Positions 28,135-37,040 are shown, counted from the stretch's first letter. The stretch: 64,000 nt of DNA from Allobosea robiniae (GCF_900102525.1 NZ_FNBZ01000002.1:434001-498000), one strand, 5' to 3'. The notes: generated by a model from the sequence alone, not told the origin. Numbers and translations: made by a program.

Positions 28135-29535
28135 ATGGGTGTTTTCAGTGCGCTGACCACGGCGGTTTCGGGGATGACGGCGCAGTCCTATGCGCTCGAG
28201 AACATTTCCGGAAACATCGCCAACTCGCGGACGGCGGGCTACAAGCGGGTCGATACCGCCTTCGCCGATCTCGTGCCCGACGCGGCGCTGAACCGCCAGG
28301 TCGCCGGCTCAGTCGCGGCCTTCAGCCAGGCGACGAACTCGATCCAGGGCGATCTCAACCCGACCCGCATCGACACCAACATCGCGATCAACGGCGACGG
28401 CTTCTTCGTGGTCGACCAGCGCCAGAGCGGCGTCGGCGCCAACACCCAGTTCTCCAACAGCAACCTCTATACGAGGCGCGGCGATTTCGACTTCGATGCG
28501 AATGGCTACCTCGTCAACGGCGCCGGCTACTATCTCAAGGGCCTGAAGATCGATCAGGTGACCGGCCAGCTCGTCGGCACGCAGCCGGACGTGCTGCGCA
28601 TCACCAAGGAGCAGTTCCCGGCCAAGGCGACGAGCTCGATCGAGTACCGCGCCAATATTCCGGCCGTGCCGGCAACGACGCAGAAAAGCCAGGGCGGTAC
28701 CGAATTCCTGAACCCTGCCTCGGTCACGGCGGCGGGCGCGGCGCCGAACCCCTATGCCGCCAATGCTGCGGTGATGGGCAACAATATCAGCAGCTTCCTG
28801 GCGACCTCGATCCCGGGCGGCTCCGTGACCGTCTATGACGAGCTCGGCAAGGCCACCAGCGTCGAGATGCGCTGGGCCAAGATCGACAACGGCAACCCGG
28901 CTGCGAACCCGGCCACATCCGGCACCTGGGGCCTGTTCGTCGCCCAGGACACCAGTGCGACCGCGGCGGGCGACGTCGCCTATGTCCAGGCCGGCCAGAC
29001 CGTCAGCTTCGGCTCAACCGGGCAGATGGTTTCCCCGGCGAGCGGCGACATCACGCTGCCGACGATGACGATCAACGGAACCACCATCACCGGCATCAAC
29101 CTGACGACCGGCGGCAATGGCGTGACCCAGAACGGCGATGTCAGCGGCCAGATCGACGCACGCAGCATCCGCCAGGACGGCTACACCGCCGGCACGCTCG
29201 ATCGCGTCTCGGTCTCGGCCGAAGGCGCGGTGATCGGTACCTTCAGCAATGGCCAGGTCGTGGCGCTGGCCCAGGTCTCGGTCGCCCGCTTCAATGCCGA
29301 CAACTCGCTGAAGCGGCTCGACGGCGGTGCCTTCGAGGAGACGATCGAATCCGGCCCGCCGATCATCGGCTTGGGCACCTCGCAGATGGTCGGCGGCAGC
29401 GTCGAGCAGTCGAACACCGATATCGCCGACGAATTCTCCAAGATGATCGTCACCCAGCAGGCCTACTCGGCCAATACCAAGGTCATCACCACGGCCCAGG
29501 AGATGCTGACCGCGGTGTTCAACATCATCCGCTGA
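28135..29535 (+). CDS. flgE: flagellar hook protein FlgE
   Basis: A 466-residue hook subunit. The N-terminal rod-type motif ALTTAVSGMTAQSYALENIS, then IANSRTAGYKR, is typical of the FlgE/F/G family, and the C-terminus EFSKMIVTQQAYSANTKVIT is the matching coiled-coil half. The central region (GGSVTVYDELGKATSVEMRW) is the hook D2 domain. It polymerises outside the cell into the hook. ATG at 28135 after a GAGGTGAGGG ribosome site. It heads the hook operon driven by the sigma-54 site at 28060. Confidence 0.93.
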   Translation: MGVFSALTTAVSGMTAQSYALENISGNIANSRTAGYKRVDTAFADLVPDAALNRQVAGSVAAFSQATNSIQGDLNPTRIDTNIAINGDGFFVVDQRQSGVGANTQFSNSNLYTRRGDFDFDANGYLVNGAGYYLKGLKIDQVTGQLVGTQPDVLRITKEQFPAKATSSIEYRANIPAVPATTQKSQGGTEFLNPASVTAAGAAPNPYAANAAVMGNNISSFLATSIPGGSVTVYDELGKATSVEMRWAKIDNGNPAANPATSGTWGLFVAQDTSATAAGDVAYVQAGQTVSFGSTGQMVSPASGDITLPTMTINGTTITGINLTTGGNGVTQNGDVSGQIDARSIRQDGYTAGTLDRVSVSAEGAVIGTFSNGQVVALAQVSVARFNADNSLKRLDGGAFEETIESGPPIIGLGTSQMVGGSVEQSNTDIADEFSKMIVTQQAYSANTKVITTAQEMLTAVFNIIR

Positions 29536-29554
29536 GCGGCGCATCTGCCTAAGC

Positions 29555-29574
29555 TGCGGCCCAGGAGGGCCGCA
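29555..29574 (+). promoter_or_regulatory. leader hairpin TGCGGCCC-AGGA-GGGCCGCA before flgK
   Basis: A perfect eight-base stem with an AGGA loop in the 59-base flgE-flgK gap, without a T-run, so unlikely to be a simple terminator. A GGA in a tetraloop on a strong stem is the kind of site that CsrA-type proteins bind. Its role is unknown. Confidence 0.5.
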
Positions 29575-29594
29575 TCTCGCAACAGGAGTTGACG

Positions 29595-31454
29595 ATGGGC
29601 CTGAGTACTTCCCTGAACACCGCGATCGGCGGCCTCAACGCCGCGCAGGTCGGCATCGGCATCGTTTCGCAGAACGTCGCCAATGCGGGAACGACGGGCT
29701 ATGTCCGCCGGACCGTCTCGACCGCCGACAGCCTGAGCGGGCTGACGGTCGGCGTGCAGAGCACGCAGGTCCAGCGTCTCCTCGACAAGATCGTCCAGCA
29801 TCAGCTCTGGCAGGAGGCTTCGGGGGCGGCCTATACGTCGACCCGCGCGAACTCGCTGTCCAATCTCGACAAGCTCTATGGCGCGCCGGGCAGCGCCACG
29901 GCTCTGGATACGATCTTCAACAAGTTCACCGGCGCGCTGCAATCGCTCCAGAACGACCCGTCGTCCTACAGCCTGCGCGCGCAGGTGCTCGACAATGCGA
30001 CGCAGCTGGCGCGCCAGCTCAACACGCTCTCCAACGGCGTGCAGGCCCTGCGCAGCCAGGCCGAGAGCGGCATCGCCTCCGCGGTCACCAAGGTCAACGA
30101 CCTGCTCAGCGCGCTCTCCAAGGTCAATACGCGCATCGTCGGCAGCCCGAACGACAGCGCGACGGCGGGGCTGAAGGACCAGCGCGACCTGATCCTCTCC
30201 GAGCTGTCGCAGTATGTCGACATCAAGACGACGGAGGATGCACGGGGCTCGGTCAGCGTCGTGACGGGTTCCGGGACGCAGCTCTTCGATGGGCAGGCGG
30301 CCGTCACCTTCAAGTTCGACGAGCATGCCGGTCTGGGGCCGGACGACCAGTGGGACATCGACCCGGCCAAGCGCAGCGTCGGCACGATCAAGATCATCGA
30401 TGCCTCCGGCAACGCCTCGGACGCCATCGCCAACCGGATCTTCCGCTCCGGCGAGATCGCGGCCAATATCGAATTGCGCGACAAGACGCTGGTCCAGGCG
30501 CAGGCGCAGCTCGACGAGATCGCCGCGCAGATGTCGAAGGCGCTCTCGGAGAATTCCCTCCCGAGCGCGGCCTATCCGCCGTCGCCGGCGGCGCAGACCG
30601 GCCTCGATCTCGATCTCGGCTTCGATGCCACAAAGCAGCGCCTGAACACGCTGACCTTCGACTACACGCCGACACCTCCCGGCCCGACGCAGCGCTTCAC
30701 CTTCGTCAACGCGCCTGCCGGAACAGTCCTGCCGATCGGCAGCGATCCGTCCAACAAGACGATCGCGATCGATTTCTCGGCCGGCCCCGCTTCGGTCGCC
30801 GCCCAGATCCAGAACGCGCTCGACACGAACGGTGCGACGGGCTTCACGGTGGGCAATCCCAGTGGCTCGCTGCTGCGGATCACCGAGCCGGGCGGCCGCG
30901 TCGCCGGGCTCGGCGCCAAGACCGGTGTGCTCGCCGCCGATTCCGCGACCTCCGGGATGCCCCTCTTCGTCGATGCGGACAACAAGCCCTTCATCGGCTC
31001 CTATGACGACGCCACGCGCAAGGTCGGGCTGGCGGGCCGGATCGCGGTCAATGCCGACGTCATCCGGAACAGCGCGCTGCTGGTCGGCCCGGCCGGCACC
31101 GCGGCCGGCGATGCGACGCGGCCCAAGGCGCTGCTCGAGAGCCTAACGAGCAGCGTCCGCAGCTTCGACAACAGCTCCTCGCCGGACGGGGCGACGGCAT
31201 CCTTTTCCGGTACGATCACCAATTTCGTCCAGCGCGTGGTCTCCTCGCAGGGGCAGGCGGTCGAGGCTGCCAAGCGCCTCGACGAGGGCCAGCAGGTCGC
31301 GCTCGCATCGATCCAGAGCCGCTTCCAGGAGACGTCCCAGGTCAATGTCGACCAGGAGATGTCGATGCTGATCGAACTCCAGACCGCCTATGCCGCCAAT
31401 GCCCGCATCATCTCCACGATGAAGGAGATGATGGACGTGCTGATGAGAGTGTGA
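29595..31454 (+). CDS. flgK: hook-associated protein 1 FlgK
   Basis: A 619-residue hook-filament junction protein. The N-terminus SLNTAIGGLNAAQVGIGIVS, then VANAGTTGYVRR, and the C-terminus VDQEMSMLIELQTAYAANAR, then MKEMMDVLMRV, are the conserved coiled-coil ends of FlgK. ATG at 29595 has AGGAG six bases upstream; the frame opens with a TTG at 29589 that is not needed. The middle is variable, as usual. Second gene of the hook operon. Confidence 0.92.
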   Translation: MGLSTSLNTAIGGLNAAQVGIGIVSQNVANAGTTGYVRRTVSTADSLSGLTVGVQSTQVQRLLDKIVQHQLWQEASGAAYTSTRANSLSNLDKLYGAPGSATALDTIFNKFTGALQSLQNDPSSYSLRAQVLDNATQLARQLNTLSNGVQALRSQAESGIASAVTKVNDLLSALSKVNTRIVGSPNDSATAGLKDQRDLILSELSQYVDIKTTEDARGSVSVVTGSGTQLFDGQAAVTFKFDEHAGLGPDDQWDIDPAKRSVGTIKIIDASGNASDAIANRIFRSGEIAANIELRDKTLVQAQAQLDEIAAQMSKALSENSLPSAAYPPSPAAQTGLDLDLGFDATKQRLNTLTFDYTPTPPGPTQRFTFVNAPAGTVLPIGSDPSNKTIAIDFSAGPASVAAQIQNALDTNGATGFTVGNPSGSLLRITEPGGRVAGLGAKTGVLAADSATSGMPLFVDADNKPFIGSYDDATRKVGLAGRIAVNADVIRNSALLVGPAGTAAGDATRPKALLESLTSSVRSFDNSSSPDGATASFSGTITNFVQRVVSSQGQAVEAAKRLDEGQQVALASIQSRFQETSQVNVDQEMSMLIELQTAYAANARIISTMKEMMDVLMRV

Positions 31455-31461
31455 GGCCGCG

Positions 31462-32976
31462 ATGACCATCACCGCTTACGGAACCGGCGCCTACCGCGCG
31501 GCCAAGCCCAACGAGTTCGTTTCGACCCGAGCCCAGTTCGACGATCTCCAGCGCCAGCTCGACACCAAGCAGCGCAGCACGAGCTATGGCGACCTCGGCA
31601 TCGACCGGCGCGTCAGCCTCGATCTCAACGCCAAGGTTTCGCAGCTCGATTCCTGGCTCAGCGGCATCGAGCTGACCAATGTGAATCTCAAGCTCTCGTC
31701 GCAGAGCGTCGAGAACTTCGCCAAGCTCGTCAACGAGACGCGTACCGATACCCGTTCCAACAGCTACGTGCCGAGCGCCAGTGGCCGCTCCGCGCCGCAA
31801 TTGCTGGCCGAGGAGAAGTTCAAGCAGGCGCTCGACCTGCTGAACACCGATGTCAACGGGCGCTATCTCTTCTCGGGCAAGACTTCGGATACCGAGCCGA
31901 CTGCGGGCTTCGACGAGATCATGAACGGAGACGGCGCCGGCAAGGCCGGACTGAAGCAGTTGATCGACGAGCGCAAGCAGGCCGATCTCGGCTCCGGTCT
32001 CGGACGGCTGACGACCGGCATCTCCGGCACGACGAGCGTCACGGTGGCCGACGAGAACCATGTTTACGGCTTCAAACTGGCCGGAGCCACGTCGAGCTCC
32101 TCGGCCCTTGCCGTGACCTATAATGCGGGTACTCCGGCGAATCTCGCCGTCGACGTGACGGCGCAGCCCCAGCCGGGCGACAAGGTGACCCTCAAGCTGA
32201 CCTTGCCCGATGGAACGCAGGAAGAGGTGACCCTCACCGCCCGGGCCGCCGGAACCGATGGCTCGGCCGCCGACAGCTTCCAGATCGGCGCGACGCCGGC
32301 CGATACCGCGACGGCGCTGAAGGCCTCGATCGACGCTGCCCTTGGCAGGGAAGCGAAGACGACGCTCCCTGCCGCCTCCGCGCAGGTGGCGGCCGAGGAT
32401 TTCTTCGCCGGCAGCCCAAGCAATCCGCCGAAGCGGGTGCCGGGCCCGAACTTCGCGACGGCGACCGCCCCGCCGAGCAATGCCGGCACGGCTGCGACGA
32501 CGGTGACCTGGTATCGCGGCGATGACGGCAGCGACCCTGCCCGCAATACGGCGACGGTCCAGATCGACCAGGGGCAGGTCGTGGGGACGGGTGCGCGGGC
32601 CAACGAGCAGGCCTTCCGCGTCGGCCTCGCCCAGTTCGCGATCATGGCGACCGAGACCTTCCCGGCCAGCGATGCGAATGCGCAGGCAGGTTACGAAGCG
32701 ATGGCGTCGCGGGTCGGCGACAAGCTCGGTTTCGGCGACTCCGTCCAGAAGCCGGCTGAGATCATCACCGAGCTCGGCTCGGCCCAGACCGCGCTCGCCA
32801 GCGCCAAGGAACGCCACCAGAGCACCAAGAACTACCTGATCTCGACACTCTCCGGCGTCGAGAATGTGACGACGGAGGAGGTCGCGACGCAGATCCTGTC
32901 GCTGCAGACGCAGTTGCAGGCGAGCTATCAGGTCACCTCGATGCTGTCGAAGCTGTCCCTGACCAATTACCTCTGA
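31462..32976 (+). CDS. flgL: hook-associated protein 3 FlgL (flagellin-like)
   Basis: A 504-residue protein with a FlgL-type N-terminus (FDDLQRQLDTKQRSTSYGDL) and C-terminus (TQILSLQTQLQASYQVTSML, then KLSLTNYL). Longer than enterobacterial FlgL because of an inserted beta-rich middle (about residues 185-385, rich in Thr/Ala). It caps the hook below the filament. Seven bases separate it from flgK. A very strong bidirectional terminator at 32995-33027 ends the operon. Confidence 0.9.
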   Translation: MTITAYGTGAYRAAKPNEFVSTRAQFDDLQRQLDTKQRSTSYGDLGIDRRVSLDLNAKVSQLDSWLSGIELTNVNLKLSSQSVENFAKLVNETRTDTRSNSYVPSASGRSAPQLLAEEKFKQALDLLNTDVNGRYLFSGKTSDTEPTAGFDEIMNGDGAGKAGLKQLIDERKQADLGSGLGRLTTGISGTTSVTVADENHVYGFKLAGATSSSSALAVTYNAGTPANLAVDVTAQPQPGDKVTLKLTLPDGTQEEVTLTARAAGTDGSAADSFQIGATPADTATALKASIDAALGREAKTTLPAASAQVAAEDFFAGSPSNPPKRVPGPNFATATAPPSNAGTAATTVTWYRGDDGSDPARNTATVQIDQGQVVGTGARANEQAFRVGLAQFAIMATETFPASDANAQAGYEAMASRVGDKLGFGDSVQKPAEIITELGSAQTALASAKERHQSTKNYLISTLSGVENVTTEEVATQILSLQTQLQASYQVTSMLSKLSLTNYL

Positions 32977-32994
32977 ACGCAGAAAAACCCGCAA

Positions 32995-33027
32995 ACAGAA
33001 ACGCCGCCCATCGGGCGGCGTTTCTGT
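32995..33027. terminator. bidirectional terminator between flgL and flaF
   Basis: A perfect 15-base stem (ACAGAAACGCCGCCC and its complement) with a three-base loop and T-rich tails on both strands, serving the two converging operons. Confidence 0.9.
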
Positions 33028-33051
33028 TTTCAGGTCTTCCGCGGAAAGGTA

Positions 33052-33423
33052 TCAGCGGCCGCGCAAACCCGCGGCGATTTCCCGGTTGATGCTGATCAGC
33101 GCACCGAGGCCCTGCGGCTGCGGATCGGCCGAGATCTTGAACGTCTGATTGAAGATGAAATTGGCCAGGCCGAGGATGTTGGTCTTGATGCCGACCGGCA
33201 GAGGGTTGTCCTCGGCGATCATGGCGGAGACCAGCAGGGTCCAGAGGCGCCGGTTGTAGGTGAGGGCTTCGTCGACATCTCGCCCGCGCGCCTCCCAGTC
33301 GTCGGCGACGGCCTGAAGCCGGGTCGCGGCCTTGATCAGCAGGGAGGCTTCAAGTTCGCGGGGCGAAACGACGGATTGGGCAGTCTTGGCCGCGGCGGCG
33401 TAGGCGTTAAACCCGTTTTGCAT
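33052..33423 (-). CDS. flaF: flagellar regulator FlaF
   Basis: A 123-residue protein of the alphaproteobacterial FlaF family (NGFNAYAAAAKTAQSVVSPR, then LIKAATRLQAV, then YNRRLWTLLVSAMIAEDNPL). FlaF promotes flagellin synthesis or secretion in Caulobacter and Brucella and acts against FlbT. The start overlaps flbT by 17 bases, so the two are co-translated. Confidence 0.93.
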   Translation of the reverse strand: MQNGFNAYAAAAKTAQSVVSPRELEASLLIKAATRLQAVADDWEARGRDVDEALTYNRRLWTLLVSAMIAEDNPLPVGIKTNILGLANFIFNQTFKISADPQPQGLGALISINREIAAGLRGR

Positions 33424-33799
33424 TCTCGATCAATTCCGCTTCATAGGCGATCAGCTTTCTGGCCGCCTTCAGAGCCTTGTACAGGTCGTCGCTTAAGATG
33501 CGGTTATTGATCTCATGAACATGCGGCAGAGCGCTGGGCGCTGCATTGATGAATTCGCGCACGAGTTGGAAATAGGTCTCGTGCTCATGCGTCGGGTCCT
33601 GCGCCAGGTACATCAGCTGGATGGCGAGGTAGATCTTCTTGGCCGGGGTGTCGGCGCTGGCTGCGGTGAGAATGTCCTTCTCGCGCAGGATGGGCGCATC
33701 GCCCTCGATGAAGAAGCGCGTGCGCTGCTCGTCGTTGCGGATCACCACCTGGCCGATGATGATGCGCTCCTTGGGCTTGAGCTCGACCTTGAGAGCCAT
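33407..33799 (-). CDS. flbT: flagellin post-transcriptional repressor FlbT
   Basis: A 130-residue FlbT protein (LKVELKPKERIIIGQVVIRN, then FFIEGDAPILREKDIL, then IYLAIQLMYL). In Caulobacter FlbT acts on the 5' leader of flagellin mRNA and destabilises it until the hook is complete. Its own leader here holds GCC-AGAA-GGC at 33811-33820, the same small hairpin found before a flagellin gene, a flaG-like gene and fliE. Downstream of flagellin 2 and overlapping flaF. Confidence 0.93.
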   Translation of the reverse strand: MALKVELKPKERIIIGQVVIRNDEQRTRFFIEGDAPILREKDILTAASADTPAKKIYLAIQLMYLAQDPTHEHETYFQLVREFINAAPSALPHVHEINNRILSDDLYKALKAARKLIAYEAELIENAKRV

Positions 33800-33810
33800 G
33801 TCTTGTCCTT

Positions 33811-33820
33811 GCCTTCTGGC
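33811..33820 (-). promoter_or_regulatory. AGAA-loop leader hairpin, flbT
   Basis: GCCAGAAGGC on the minus strand, eleven bases before the flbT ATG; the 3' arm is the ribosome binding site. Confidence 0.5.
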
Positions 33821-33848
33821 GGAGGGGAGGGCTGTGCCGTCTTCGGCG

Positions 33849-35000
33849 TCAGCCGAAGAGCCGGAGCACGCCCTGGTCGGCCTGCGAGGCCAGCGACAGC
33901 GCCGTCTGCGAGAGCTGCTGGCGGGTGTTGAGCGCGAGCAGCTTGGCGCCTTCCTCGTTGGAATCGGCGAGAACGAGGTTGTCGGCGCCGATGGTCAAGG
34001 TGTTGATCATGTTCTTGGTGAAGTCCTGACGGGTCTGGATCACCGAGAGCTGCGAGCCAAGCGACGAGGCCGAGCTGCGCAGCGAGGTCAGCGCGTTGGT
34101 CAAGGCGTCGGAGGCATTGGCCAGGGCGTTGTCGTTCTGGAAATCGATGTCGCCGACGGCGGATCCCGCCTGGGCGATGCCGAGATTGGTCGCGCTGATC
34201 TCCTCGCCCTGGATGTCCAGCTTGTTCTGGGCTGCACCGGTCTTCTCGTTGAAGACGACCGAGAGAGCGTCGCCGGCCAGCAGGTTGATGCCGTTGAAGC
34301 CGGCGTCCTTGGCGAGCTCGTTGATCTGGCTGCGCAGCTCGTTGAACTGGTCGACGAGATTGGCGCGGATATCCGAATTGCCGGCGGCGACGACAGCGGC
34401 GGCGTCGCTGCCGGCCGCGCCGGTCACGGCGTCCGCGCCGGCGATCGTGAGTGCGTCCGAACCCGTACCCTTGATCGTCAGTTCGCCGGAGTTGTTGACC
34501 GTCGCGGTGGCGATGCCGGAATCATTGATCTTGTTGACGACGTCGCGGATCGTCTCGGTCGCGCCGATCGCCACGGTATATTCAGTGTTCCCGGCCGTGA
34601 TCACGATGTTGCCCGCGGCAGCGACGGTTTTCGCGAGAGCCGCAGCCTTGGTCGCGGCGATGGCGGCACCCGTGGTGCTCGGACGGTTCTGGGCGGCGTC
34701 GGCCTGGGCCTGCTTGATGGTCGACTGGGCCGACTGCACCAGCTTGACGATCGCGTCGATACCTTTCGATGCCGTCTGAATCGTCTGAATGCCGTTGGAG
34801 ATTCCATCCAGCAAGCCGCCGAGCTGGTTGGACCGGTCGTTCAGGCCGGCTGCGGTGAAGAAGTTGATCGGGTTGTCGATGGCCGAATTGACGCGCCGTC
34901 CGGTCGCCAGGCGATTCTGGATCGCGCCCTGCTCGGCGGTGGTCTGCTGGAGCGTCAGCAGGTTGTTGCGCACGCCGCTGGTGAGAATCGTATTGGCCAT
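33849..35000 (-). CDS. flagellin (paralogue 2)
   Basis: A 383-residue flagellin of alphaproteobacterial type: N-terminus TSGVRNNLLTLQQTTAEQGA, then QNRLATGRRVNSAIDNP, and C-terminus QLSVIQTRQDFTKNMINTLT, then NEEGAKLLALNTRQQLSQTA. The surface-exposed middle is Ala/Thr-rich. A close relative of the flagellin just upstream at 35200, with long shared stretches. Secreted through the hook and assembled into the filament. Its leader lacks the AGAA hairpin but has a CtrA-like box at 35071. Confidence 0.93.
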   Translation of the reverse strand: MANTILTSGVRNNLLTLQQTTAEQGAIQNRLATGRRVNSAIDNPINFFTAAGLNDRSNQLGGLLDGISNGIQTIQTASKGIDAIVKLVQSAQSTIKQAQADAAQNRPSTTGAAIAATKAAALAKTVAAAGNIVITAGNTEYTVAIGATETIRDVVNKINDSGIATATVNNSGELTIKGTGSDALTIAGADAVTGAAGSDAAAVVAAGNSDIRANLVDQFNELRSQINELAKDAGFNGINLLAGDALSVVFNEKTGAAQNKLDIQGEEISATNLGIAQAGSAVGDIDFQNDNALANASDALTNALTSLRSSASSLGSQLSVIQTRQDFTKNMINTLTIGADNLVLADSNEEGAKLLALNTRQQLSQTALSLASQADQGVLRLFG

Positions 35001-35070
35001 GTCTGGGTCCTCTGAACGCGCGGCGCTACGCCCGCCCGGATTGCTTTGGACCGATCATTGTTTGTTAAGG

Positions 35071-35085
35071 CTAATAAACGGTTAA
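35071..35085. promoter_or_regulatory. CtrA-like box upstream of flagellin 2
   Basis: CTAA-N7-TTAA, one mismatch from the TTAA-N7-TTAA consensus, about 70 bases before the ATG. Weak on its own. Confidence 0.35.
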
Positions 35086-35113
35086 TCGCGACGGAGAATC
35101 CTTGCTTGTAACG

Positions 35114-35149
35114 AAGAAAGCGGCGGAGCTTGCGCTCCGCCGCTTTCTT
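35114..35149 (-). terminator. terminator between the two flagellin genes
   Basis: A perfect 16-base stem (AAGAAAGCGGCGGAGC and its complement) with a four-base loop. It lies just downstream of the flagellin at 35200-36342, so the two flagellin genes are probably separate transcripts. Confidence 0.88.
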
Positions 35150-35199
35150 TTGTCTTCGGCCCAAATTCTGTGGGCAAGCCCGCTTCTGCGGACGAAGGA

Positions 35200-36342
35200 T
35201 CAGAACAGGCGCAGGACGGCCTGATCGGCCTGGCTCGAAAGCGACAGGGCGGTCTGGGAGAGCTGCTGGCGGGTCTGCAGAGCGAGCAGCTTGGCGCCTT
35301 CCTCGTTGGTGTCGGCCAGCACCAGGTTGTCGGCACCCTGGGTCAGGGTGTTGATCAGGTCCTTGGTGAAGTCCTGGCGGGTCTGGACGACGCCCAGGCT
35401 GGAGCCCAGCGACGAGGCCGTCGAGCGCAGCGAGGTGAGGGCGTTGGTCAGGGAGTCGGCAGCGGTGGCGAGCTGCGTATCATTCTGGAAGTCGATGTCG
35501 GTACCAGCTTGGCCGATGCCGAGGTTCGTGGCGCTGATTTCCTCACCCTGAACCTTGAGCTCGTTCTTGGCGGCACCGGTCTTCTCGTTGAAGACGACGG
35601 AGAGTGCGTCGCCGGCGAGAAGATTGATGCCGTTGAAGCCGGCGTCCTTGGCGAGTTCATCGATCTGCGTGCGCAGGTCGTTGAACTGATCGACGAGGCT
35701 GGCGCGAACGTCGGAGTTGGCAGTGGCCGTCACGGCGGCCTGGTCGTTTCCGACCACGCCGGTAACAGCGTCGGCACCGGCGATCGTCAGAGCGTCCGAA
35801 CCCGTGCCCTTGATCGTCAGCTTGCCATCGTTGCTGACCGAAGCGGTCGCAATACCCGACTTGTTGATGTTGTTGACGACGTCGCGGATCGTGTCGGTCG
35901 CGGTTGCAGTGACGGTGTATTCCGTCGCGCCGGCGGTGATCGTGATGTCGCCGGCTGCGGCGACGGTCTTGGCCAAGGCCGCAGCCTTGGTCGTATCGAT
36001 CGCGGCGCTGACGGTGCTCGGGCGGTTCTGGGCGGCGTCGGCCTGGGCCTGCTTGATCGTCGACTGGGCCGACTGGACCAGCTTGGTGATCGCGTCGATA
36101 CCCTTCGAGGCGGCCGTGATGGTCTGGACGCCGTTCGAGATGCCGTCGAGCAGGTTGGTGAACTGGCCAGCGCGATCGTTCAGGCCGGCGGCGGTGAAGA
36201 AGTTGACCGCGTTGTCGACGGCGGAGTTGACCTTCTTGCCGGTGGCGAGACGGAACTGACCCTGCTGCGAGGCGGCGGTGGTCGAGGAGAGCGAGGAGAG
36301 CGCGTTGCGCACGCCAGCGGAGAGAGAGATCGTCGAGGCCAT
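35200..36342 (-). CDS. flagellin (paralogue 1)
   Basis: A 380-residue flagellin. N-terminus SLSAGVRNALSSLSSTTAAS, then QFRLATGKKVNSAVDNAVNF; C-terminus LGVVQTRQDFTKDLINTLTQ, then TRQQLSQTALSLSSQADQAV. Very similar to paralogue 2, including nearly the same stretch KDAGFNGINLLAGDAL and the same gene length, which points to a recent duplication or gene conversion. Its leader carries two AGAA-loop hairpins (36352-36361 and 36367-36376). It has its own terminator at 35114. Confidence 0.93.
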   Translation of the reverse strand: MASTISLSAGVRNALSSLSSTTAASQQGQFRLATGKKVNSAVDNAVNFFTAAGLNDRAGQFTNLLDGISNGVQTITAASKGIDAITKLVQSAQSTIKQAQADAAQNRPSTVSAAIDTTKAAALAKTVAAAGDITITAGATEYTVTATATDTIRDVVNNINKSGIATASVSNDGKLTIKGTGSDALTIAGADAVTGVVGNDQAAVTATANSDVRASLVDQFNDLRTQIDELAKDAGFNGINLLAGDALSVVFNEKTGAAKNELKVQGEEISATNLGIGQAGTDIDFQNDTQLATAADSLTNALTSLRSTASSLGSSLGVVQTRQDFTKDLINTLTQGADNLVLADTNEEGAKLLALQTRQQLSQTALSLSSQADQAVLRLF

Positions 36343-36351
36343 AATGAGAAA

Positions 36352-36376
36352 CCCTTCTGGGATGATGCCTTCTGGC
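36352..36376 (-). promoter_or_regulatory. tandem AGAA-loop leader hairpins, flagellin 1
   Basis: On the minus strand GCCAGAAGGC (36367-36376) followed by CCCAGAAGGG (36352-36361): the same AGAA loop on two different three-base stems. The second holds the ribosome site, nine bases from the ATG. Confidence 0.55.
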
Positions 36377-36526
36377 GTCGTGGCCGTTCTGGCCGCGACG
36401 AAAGGACCCTGCCGCGGCGCTTCGTAACGAGACGTAAATTTCGACGTTAGAATGCGCCGCTGACGGGGCAGCTTGCCGGCATGGTGAACGGCGGATTAAG
36501 GGCGGCGAGGGAGCCTTGAAACGACG

Positions 36527-36548
36527 AAGGCCCGCTTGCGCGGGCCTT
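36527..36548 (-). terminator. terminator of the FlaG-like gene
   Basis: Perfect nine-base stem AAGGCCCGC/GCGGGCCTT with loop TTGC, just downstream of the FlaG-like stop. Confidence 0.7.
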
Positions 36549-36586
36549 GCGGGAGGCAAGCCGGGACGTCGTGGAGCAGGCCGGCT

Positions 36587-37036
36587 TCAGGCGGTCCGTT
36601 CGACCTGATGGGCCTCGCTGGCCTCGCGCGCTCGTTCGCTGAGCTCGCGCGAATAGGCGCGGAGTTTCAGGAGGACTTCGTCCGGCAGTTGCGAGATCGT
36701 CTCGCCGGTGTGCGGGTCCTTCTTCTGCAGCACGATCGCGCGCGTCTTCGGATCGATGATCAGCTTGCGCTCGACCGTCTCGTCGGCGGTGCGCGTGGCG
36801 GCGCGATCGTTCCGGTCGTTGGCGAATGCCCGGCGCTCGCCATCGGCGCGGCTCTGGGCGTCGCGTGCCTCGGCGCGGACCTCGACATTGACGGCCGCGC
36901 CGGCAGAGGCGGATTGCACGGTCTTTTCGGGGGGAAGGTCCACGGCGACGCCGCCGGCCTGCGCCGTAACGTCCGAGCGGGTGACGGGCGGCGCGGCAGT
37001 CACGGCCGCGAGCCTGGGGGCGTTGCCAAAATCCAT
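36587..37036 (-). CDS. FlaG-like flagellar protein
   Basis: A 149-residue protein. The last 60 residues (RKLIIDPKTRAIVLQKKDPH, then TGETISQLPDEVLLKLRAY) match the FlaG-type motif of a conserved IDP..V..QK.D..TGE..SQ.P.E, while the first 80 are Ala-rich and disordered. FlaG proteins affect filament length in some bacteria. It is upstream of the flagellin genes on the same strand. ATG at 37036 has a perfect AAGGAG, buried in the hairpin ACTCC-AGAA-GGAGT at 37041-37054; GTG at 37042 is less likely. Confidence 0.75.
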   Translation of the reverse strand: MDFGNAPRLAAVTAAPPVTRSDVTAQAGGVAVDLPPEKTVQSASAGAAVNVEVRAEARDAQSRADGERRAFANDRNDRAATRTADETVERKLIIDPKTRAIVLQKKDPHTGETISQLPDEVLLKLRAYSRELSERAREASEAHQVERTA

Positions 37037-37040
37037 GACC

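Noticed and set aside
36460-36480. A fourth CGGCA...TGCC repeat upstream of flagellin 1
   Set aside because: The spacer is three bases, not five, and the right arm is incomplete.
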